A DNA stretch of 47,876 bases from Bryobacterales bacterium (GTDB lineage: Bacteria > Acidobacteriota > Terriglobia > Bryobacterales > UBA6623), in NCBI GenBank assembly GCA_026713545.1, contig JAPOOG010000163.1, positions 1-47,876 on the forward strand. The letters run 5' to 3'. Positions within the stretch are counted from its first letter, which is position 1. Each line of letters starts with the position of its first letter. Position numbers and translations under genes: made by a program. Below are positions 42,911-47,876 of the stretch, piece by piece. Under the pieces are notes generated by a model, which worked only from the letters and a program-made list of their open reading frames with translations, was not told the DNA's origin and made no database searches.

Positions 42911-43049
42911 CCCGTGGTGAAACCCCGCGTAGCACCGAGAGCGGCGCTGCGCTTGGCTGACAAGGCGCGACGAGGGAGCATATTGGACATATTCGACCGG
43001 GGAGCAACGCAGTTCAGCCGGGATGCATCGCCGCTTGCATGCAGCGGGG
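42911..43049. repeat. Dispersed repeat family D, copy 1
   Basis: This unit of about 139 bp runs from CCCGTGGTGAAACCCCGCGT through GGAGCATATTGGACATATTC to CATGCAGCGGGG. It is nearly identical to 47738-47876. A diverged partial relative (GTGGTGAACCCCCGCGAGGC, GTAGCACCAGGAACGGCGCT) stands at 42715-42790. No open frame is conserved in it. The function is unknown. Confidence 0.8.
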
Positions 43050-43067
43050 CTTTTGACACGGGCTGTT

Positions 43068-43165
43068 TACGGTTCACCGGCCGTCAGACATTCCTTCTGG
43101 AGCGAATCCGGTCGCCGCCAATGGTCTTTCACGAATCACGAGACACGAAACACGGCCTTTTTAGC
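43068..43165. repeat. Repeat family E followed by family C
   Basis: GGTTCACCGGCCGTCAGACA, then CTTCTGGAGCGAA and TCGCCGCCAATGG match 27206-27268, and the same TTTCACGAATCACGAGACAC word follows. The whole gap 42698-43206 is made of repeat pieces D, C and E. No gene or clear promoter is seen before the sulfatase. Confidence 0.65.
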
Positions 43166-43206
43166 GCCCGGCCAAGCGGCCGCGATATTCTGGATGGGAC
43201 GACGCA

Positions 43207-44748
43207 ATGTCTCTTGCCATGGATGAACAGCTTGCAACACCTCGGCTGACGCGCCGCGATGTGCTGTCGGCGGCCTCTTGGGGCGCCGCCGCCTTCTCCT
43301 GCTCGACGCCCGCGGGGAAAAAAAGGCCCAACATTCTCATGCTGATGTCCGATCAGCATCGCGGCGACTGCGTCGGCGCGGACGGCAACCGGGCCGTCTC
43401 CACGCCTCATCTGGACCAGCTCGCGGCCGAGGGAGCCCTGTTTCGACACGCCTACTCGTCCACGCCGAGTTGCACGCCGGCGCGCGCGGCGTTGCTCACC
43501 GGGCAGTCGCCTTGGCGTCACGGAATGCTCGGCTACGGCCGTGTCGCCGAACGTTATCCGGTCGAGAAGCCCCGCGCCCTTCGTCAGGCCGGCTACTACA
43601 CGGCCGGCATCGGCAAGATGCACTGGCATCCGCAGCGCAACCCGCATGGGTTTCATAGCGTGCAGCTCGATGAGTCGGGCCGCGTCCAGTCCCCCGGATT
43701 CGTCAGCGATTACCGCCGGTGGTTCGCGCAGGAAGCACCCGATCTCGACCCCGACGCCACCGGCATCGGATGGAACGACTACCGCGCAAAGGCGTACGTA
43801 TTGCCCGAACGCCTCCACCCCACGACTTGGACCGCCGACCGCGCTGTCGAGTTTCTGCAAGGCTATGGCCGTCCCGAGCCCTTCTTTCTCAAAGTTTCCT
43901 TTGCGCGCCCGCACAGTCCTTACGATCCGCCGCAACGTTTCATGGATCGGTACGCCGAGGTTGCCCTCCCCGAGGCCGCGGTCGGCGGCTGGGCCGGACG
44001 CTACCGTGAACGCAACAACGACAGCTTCAGCATCTGGCATGGGGATCTCGGGCCGGAACAGGTTCGCCGCTCGCGCCAGGGCTACTACGGTTCCGTCAGC
44101 TTCATCGATGAGCAGATCGGCCGTGTTCTCGAAGCCTTGGAGCGGCGCGGTGAATTGGACGAAACACTCATCCTGTATTTCTCCGACCACGGCGACATGA
44201 CCGGCGACCACCACATGTGGCGGAAGTGCTTCGCTTACGAGGCTTCCGCGCGCATTCCGATGATCGTCCGTTGGCCTGCCGGGCTCGTCGCGGCTGAACG
44301 CGGACAGAGGATCGACCGGCCCGTCGAGATCCGCGATGTCTTGCCGACGCTGCTCGACGCCGCCGGCCAGGGCGAGCGCGAGGACATGGACGGCCGCAGC
44401 ATGCTGAGCCTGCTTCGAGACAAGGATGCCCCCTGGCGCGAGTTCATCGACCTGGAGCACAGCATTTGCTACAGCCCCAGGAACCATTGGACGGCGCTGA
44501 CCGATGGCCGCGCGAAGTACATCTTCCATGCCCTCGATGGCGAAGAGCAGCTCTTCGACCTGGTAGCCGACCCGCACGAACGGGAAGACCTGGCCGGCGA
44601 CGGCAGCCGCGAGAACCTGCTCCGTCTCTGGCGGAACCGCATGATCGATCACCTCGCGGAACGCGCCGAGCCTTTTGTCAAGGGCGGCAAGCTGATGACG
44701 CGTCCTGAACGATTCCTCTATTCGCCTCACTACCCCCAGGCGGCCTGA
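43207..44748 (+). CDS. Tat-exported sulfatase, Cys type
   Basis: A 513-residue type I sulfatase that hydrolyses sulfate esters after conversion of its active-site Cys to formylglycine. The core is SCTPARAALLTGQ (Cys89 and Arg93 of CxPxR). The metal site residues are in NILMLMSDQH near the N-terminus and in YFSDHGDMTGDHHMWRK. The N-terminus RLTRRDVLSAASWGAAAFSC is a twin-arginine signal with a weak lipobox, so it may be an exported lipoprotein. A formylglycine-generating enzyme would be needed and is not in this window. ATG 43207 or ATG 43219/43222-area alternatives are possible; no strong ribosome-binding site is seen. It probably acts on sulfated polysaccharides. Confidence 0.9.
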   Translation: MSLAMDEQLATPRLTRRDVLSAASWGAAAFSCSTPAGKKRPNILMLMSDQHRGDCVGADGNRAVSTPHLDQLAAEGALFRHAYSSTPSCTPARAALLTGQSPWRHGMLGYGRVAERYPVEKPRALRQAGYYTAGIGKMHWHPQRNPHGFHSVQLDESGRVQSPGFVSDYRRWFAQEAPDLDPDATGIGWNDYRAKAYVLPERLHPTTWTADRAVEFLQGYGRPEPFFLKVSFARPHSPYDPPQRFMDRYAEVALPEAAVGGWAGRYRERNNDSFSIWHGDLGPEQVRRSRQGYYGSVSFIDEQIGRVLEALERRGELDETLILYFSDHGDMTGDHHMWRKCFAYEASARIPMIVRWPAGLVAAERGQRIDRPVEIRDVLPTLLDAAGQGEREDMDGRSMLSLLRDKDAPWREFIDLEHSICYSPRNHWTALTDGRAKYIFHALDGEEQLFDLVADPHEREDLAGDGSRENLLRLWRNRMIDHLAERAEPFVKGGKLMTRPERFLYSPHYPQAA

Positions 44749-44776
44749 ACGGTGAGGCGCGAGCCGACCGCGCCAA

Positions 44777-45212
44777 GGTTTTCACGAATCACGAATCACG
44801 GCTTTTTGGTACTGAAGCCCTTCAGTCTTTTTTTACTGCCCCGGCCTGTTTAGCATGAGGACAGCGAGGCGGCGAGGCACAGTCCGTGCGGGTCACGAAT
44901 CAGGGCTTTCCAGGCTTTCGCTAGCCTGAAGAGTTCCTCTTGCAGGTTTCACATCCGGGCGGAGCAAATCCCTGGGAGCGCGGGCATCCTGCCCGCTTCT
45001 CCGGATGACCCGCAGGCAGGCGGAGGAAAAACGAACCTGAAACACCGTCCGGATCAAGCAGCCCTGACGCCGATCCGGATGTTTCTTGCTCGAATGACCC
45101 GCACCGCGTAGCGGGGCGGGGGCGGGACTAGCCACTAGCCACTAGTCACAAGCCACTGCTTTTAAGGGTTTTCACGAATCACGAGACACGAAACACGAAT
45201 CACAGCCTTTTT
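44777..45212. repeat. Repeat-filled gap: families C and B
   Basis: The 573-base gap before the DUF5916 gene has no coding frame. It holds C words at 44777-44807, 44890-44912 and 45124-45212 (including CTAGCCACTAGCCACTAGTC). A partial B unit stands at about 44938-44970, and a fuller B unit at 45034-45117 (AACCTGAAACACCGTCCGGA with GATCCGGATGTTTCTTGCTC). A GGGAGCGCGGGCATCCTGCC segment at about 44972 can fold back on itself (GCGGGCATCCTGCCCGC). Confidence 0.65.
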
Positions 45213-45215
45213 CTC

Positions 45216-45253
45216 TCCTGCTTCGGCCGTCGGGTGGCGGGAAATACAGGTTA
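45216..45253. repeat. Dispersed repeat family A, 3' fragment (copy 6)
   Basis: The last 38 bases of the element (TCCTGCTTCGGCCGTCGGGT, then GGCGGGAAATACAGGTTA) follow a family C run directly, just as fragment copy 5 does at 27430. The adjoining bases make TAGAAT at 45252-45257, which could act as a -10 box for the DUF5916 gene, but no -35 is visible. Confidence 0.65.
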
Positions 45254-45321
45254 GAATCGTTATCCGGGTTCGGCTCTCGCTCGCTTGGCCGCTCCGCCCG
45301 GGTTCACGTTTCTTTTCTCGG

Positions 45322-47577
45322 ATGAATACCCTCGTTCGCTTTCTCTGGCTCGCCGGCCTGCTGGCTGTCGCTTCCCCACATTCATACGCCCAGGCGCCTG
45401 AAGCCGCGCCGTTGAAGACGCTCCGCGCGCAACGGGTCTCCGAGGCGCCCGAGCTGGACGGCTTGGTCACCGAAGCGTTCTGGGAGGAGATCGACGTTGC
45501 GACCGACTTCATCCAGCAGAATCCCGAAGAGGGTGAACTCTCTCCCGAGCGCACGGAGGTTCGCGTCGTCTTTGACGACCGCAACTTGTATTTCGGCATT
45601 ATCTGCTTCGATTCCCAACCGCAAAACATCGTCGTCACGCAAAACCGCCGGGACGCCGATCTCGAAGACACCGACTCCCTGCTGATCCTGCTCGACACCT
45701 TCAACGACGACCAGAACGCGTTCATCTTCGGTACGAGCCCCACCGGCATCGAGTTTGACGCCCAGGTGTCCAAAGCCGGCCAGAGACGCGGAGGCGGCGG
45801 CGGTCCGGCCCGCGCCGGCGGCAGCGGCGGCGCCCAGCGCGGCGGCTCGTCGGCGTTCAACCTCAACTGGGACGGCGTCTGGAAAGTCCGCTCTCGAATC
45901 ACTGGGCGCGGCTGGGAGAGCGAAGTTGTCATCCCCTTCCGGACACTGCGCTACAAACCCGGTGAGACCGTTTGGGGGCTCAATCTGATGCGCAACCTCC
46001 GCCGTCGCAACGAGCTGTCGTACTGGTCGCCTATCAGCCGTGCATTCAGGCTGACGCAGGTCAGCATGGCCGGGTCGCTCTCGGGGCTCGAAACCCGCAC
46101 CCACCGCAACCTCAAGCTGCTGCCGTATGTGCTCGGCGGTTTCTCGCAGGATTACAACCGCTCGGATGATCAAAGCCGGTTTGAACGCGACGCCGGCCTC
46201 GACCTCAAATACAGCCTGACCTCGAGCGTTACGCTCGACGCCACTTTCAATACCGACTTTGCCCAGGTTGAAGTCGACGATGAGCAGGTCAACCTGACGC
46301 GTTTCGATCTGTTCTTTCCCGAGAAGCGTCCGTTCTTCCTCGAGAATTCCGGCTTCTTCGAATTCGGCACCACCCGCGAAGTCGAGATCTTCTTCTCCCG
46401 CCGGATCGGACTCGATGACGACCGCAACCCCGTCCCCATCGACGCCGGGGCGCGCATCAGCGGAAAGGCCGGCCCTTACCAGATCGGATTGCTCAACATG
46501 CAAACGCGGTCCGTGGACGGAGCCGCCCCCGCCAACAACTACAGCGTCGCCCGTCTCAGCCGCGAACTGCCGAATCGCTCTTCCGTAGGGGTGATCGGCG
46601 TCAGCCGCCAGGCCACGACGCAGTTCGGCGGCAGCCGCAGCTACAACCGGACCTTCGGCGCTGACGCCAACATCGGCGTCGGCCGCTTCGGAAACTGGTT
46701 CAACTACGTCGCGGCGACACGGACTCCGGGCCTGGAAGACAGCGACCACACTTATTCGAGCCGTTTCGAGTACGACAACGCCCGCCACGAGTTCACGCTG
46801 GGATATATGGAAGTCGGACACAACTTCAACCCCGAAGTCGGGTTCGTCCGCAGAGTCGGCTTTCGCAAACCGGAGTACTTTTACCGCTACACGCACTATA
46901 TGGACGGCGGTCCCATCCGCAGCATCGAGCCGCACTTCCTGAGCGATACCTGGCTGACGATGGGAACCAACGAGAAGGAGTCCGGCTTCGATCACCTCCA
47001 CCTGGACACTCGCTGGCAGAACGGTGGCCGGCTCGGCATCGCCTACAACCGCAACTTCGAGCGGCTCGACATACCCTTCGAGGTCCACCCCGACACCTTC
47101 ATCCCGGTCGGACGGTACCAGTTCAACGAGTGGATCACGAACTTTCAGACCGACCCCAGCGCGACGGTGTACGTCGCGGGCAACGTGGCGTCCGGGGATT
47201 TCTACAGCGGAACGATCCGCACCCTCAACGGCCGCGTCGGCCTGCGCAAGGGAAAGAATCTGACGTGGGTAGGCTCTTGGGTCCGCAACTTCATCGAATT
47301 GCCGGTGGGCGATTTCAATACCGACCTGATCGGCCTGCGCTTCAACTGGTCGTTTACGCCAAAAAGCTTCCTGCAGACCTTCAGTCAGTACAACAGTCGG
47401 ACCGAGCAGATCGGACACAACATCCGCCTGGGCCTGCTCTCGACTTCGAGCACCGGGCTCTTCGTCGTCTACAACACGACCGATCTCTCGCGCGACTTCT
47501 TCGACCCGCACGAAGTCCAGCGGCGCACCCTCTCCCGCGCCCTGTTCATCAAGTTCAACTACTTGTTGGACTACTGA
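45322..47577 (+). CDS. DUF5916 outer-membrane protein with CBM9-like domain
   Basis: A 751-residue exported protein. The signal peptide covers FLWLAGLLAVASPHSYA. Residues about 40-220 form a carbohydrate-binding family 9-like domain (PELDGLVTEAFWEE, EVRVVFDDRNLYFGIICFDS, DTDSLLILLDTFNDDQNAF), with a Gly-rich insert near 155-170. The DUF5916 part follows, with LDLKYSLTSSVTLDATFNTD, FPEKRPFFLENSGFFEFG and many alternating beta strands to the C-terminal aromatic end FNYLLDY, consistent with an outer-membrane barrel. The family is frequent in Acidobacteriota and Bacteroidota and is linked to polysaccharide handling. ATG 45322 is supported by the signal peptide. An almost equally long frame on the opposite strand is a codon-bias shadow. 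Confidence 0.93.
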   Translation: MNTLVRFLWLAGLLAVASPHSYAQAPEAAPLKTLRAQRVSEAPELDGLVTEAFWEEIDVATDFIQQNPEEGELSPERTEVRVVFDDRNLYFGIICFDSQPQNIVVTQNRRDADLEDTDSLLILLDTFNDDQNAFIFGTSPTGIEFDAQVSKAGQRRGGGGGPARAGGSGGAQRGGSSAFNLNWDGVWKVRSRITGRGWESEVVIPFRTLRYKPGETVWGLNLMRNLRRRNELSYWSPISRAFRLTQVSMAGSLSGLETRTHRNLKLLPYVLGGFSQDYNRSDDQSRFERDAGLDLKYSLTSSVTLDATFNTDFAQVEVDDEQVNLTRFDLFFPEKRPFFLENSGFFEFGTTREVEIFFSRRIGLDDDRNPVPIDAGARISGKAGPYQIGLLNMQTRSVDGAAPANNYSVARLSRELPNRSSVGVIGVSRQATTQFGGSRSYNRTFGADANIGVGRFGNWFNYVAATRTPGLEDSDHTYSSRFEYDNARHEFTLGYMEVGHNFNPEVGFVRRVGFRKPEYFYRYTHYMDGGPIRSIEPHFLSDTWLTMGTNEKESGFDHLHLDTRWQNGGRLGIAYNRNFERLDIPFEVHPDTFIPVGRYQFNEWITNFQTDPSATVYVAGNVASGDFYSGTIRTLNGRVGLRKGKNLTWVGSWVRNFIELPVGDFNTDLIGLRFNWSFTPKSFLQTFSQYNSRTEQIGHNIRLGLLSTSSTGLFVVYNTTDLSRDFFDPHEVQRRTLSRALFIKFNYLLDY

Positions 47578-47604
47578 TCCGCGCCCACAAGGCTGCCCGG
47601 TATG

Positions 47605-47716
47605 GTTTTTCACGAATCATCAGTCACGAGATTTTTCAGACACGAAACACGGCCTTTACGTTTTTCACTAACAACTAACCACTAATAACTAAAAACGAAC
47701 CACCATCCATGGCCTT
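47605..47716. repeat. Family C degenerate word repeat
   Basis: GGTTTTTCACGAATCATCAG, CAGACACGAAACACGGCC and the words ACTAACAACTAACCACTAAT and CCACCATCCATGGCC closely follow the layout of the run at 41905-41996. Confidence 0.7.
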
Positions 47717-47721
47717 TTTGC

Positions 47722-47743
47722 CACGGGCTGCCAGCAGCCCGTG
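47722..47743. repeat. Perfect short hairpin
   Basis: CACGGGCTG and CAGCCCGTG form a 9-bp perfect stem with a four-base loop (CCAG). T residues lie before it, not after, so it is not a plus-strand terminator. It adjoins repeat family D copy 2. Confidence 0.6.
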
Positions 47744-47876
47744 TTGAAACCCCGCGTAGCACCGAGAGCGGCGAGGCGCCTGGCTGACAAGGCGCGACGA
47801 GGGAGCATATTGGACATATTCGACCGAGGAGCAACGCAGTTCAGCCGGGATGCATCGCCGCTTGAATGCAGCGGGG
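47738..47876. repeat. Dispersed repeat family D, copy 2, reaching the window edge
   Basis: It matches 42911-43049 over its full length with few changes (for example GAGGCGCCTGGC for GCTGCGCTTGGC and TTGAATGCAG for TTGCATGCAG). The copy may continue beyond the window. Confidence 0.8.

Noticed and set aside
43129..44730. Long open frame opposite the sulfatase gene
   Set aside because: The plus strand has an intact sulfatase with all motifs. The minus frame shows only shadow composition.
45124..45212. CRISPR-like short repeats
   Set aside because: The words have unequal spacing, no unique spacers of constant length, and no cas genes are nearby.
45382..47613. Very long open frame opposite the DUF5916 gene
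   Set aside because: It mirrors the codon bias of the plus-strand gene, which has a signal peptide and family motifs. The minus frame has low-complexity Val/Asp/Glu/Arg composition and no recognisable domain.
47722..47743. Hairpin as a terminator for the DUF5916 gene
   Set aside because: The T run lies before the stem on the plus strand and no T run follows it; the minus strand has A residues after the stem.

Overview
The window is high-GC DNA from a diderm bacterium, since it carries lpxC for lipid A synthesis, outer-membrane-type proteins and Tat-exported enzymes. The gene mix includes a DUF5916 CBM9-like barrel, DUF3500, UPF0182, a Cys-type sulfatase with a Tat-like leader, a Tat-exported TIM-barrel isomerase, a fused E1 alpha-beta dehydrogenase and several secreted TPR proteins. 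Together with many dispersed intergenic repeats, this best fits an acidobacterium of the Bryobacterales/Solibacter type. That assignment is inference from family recognition; no rRNA gene is present.

Layout. At 1-3.3 kb lie the 3' part of a histidine kinase-receiver-winged-helix fusion, a noncoding stretch with a perfect terminator, a frameshifted FN3-type pseudogene and an SDR oxidoreductase. At 3.3-14.8 kb there is a mostly minus-strand housekeeping block: M48 protease, DUF3500 protein, lpxC, rnc with a coupled membrane-anchored protein, two TPR proteins, enolase and an amidohydrolase. At 15.1-22.9 kb are an acyl-CoA ligase and pyrE on plus, then UPF0182, pyrC and pyrB on minus, so three pyrimidine genes sit close together. 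At 23.6-28.8 kb are a fused 2-oxoacid dehydrogenase E1, a DUF72 protein with a near-consensus promoter and an atypical Nramp-like transporter.

The most interesting part is 29.1-40.85 kb, a minus-strand defence island. A palindromic promoter/operator at 40818-40847 drives a 1357-residue protein with a HigA/XRE-like N-terminus and a possible nuclease domain. It is followed by five genes with overlapping start and stop codons: a type III-like DNA methyltransferase, a TIR-like nucleotide-binding protein, the MntA nucleotidyltransferase, the HepT HEPN toxin and a type III-like helicase/nuclease. A DUF4258/DUF2283 pair lies just downstream. The nesting of a TIR effector and a complete MntA/HepT module between mod and res, each coupled by overlap, suggests a composite restriction/abortive-infection system. 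I do not know it as a described type.

From 41.0 kb to the end there are carbohydrate-related genes (Tat-signal TIM-barrel isomerase, ROK/polyphosphate-glucokinase-like kinase, sulfatase, DUF5916 barrel) separated by long repeat-filled gaps. At least five dispersed repeat families occur. Family A is about 183 bp with 20-bp inverted ends and terminal TTA/TAA (four full and two partial copies). Family B is about 86 bp and REP-like with GAAACATCC/GGATGTTTC arms. Family C is made of degenerate CACGAATCACGA words. Family D is about 140 bp. Family E is a short block linked to C. Several genes (lpxC, pyrE, the E1 gene, the ROK kinase) take their stop codon or last residues from repeat sequence. No CRISPR array, tRNA or rRNA was found.
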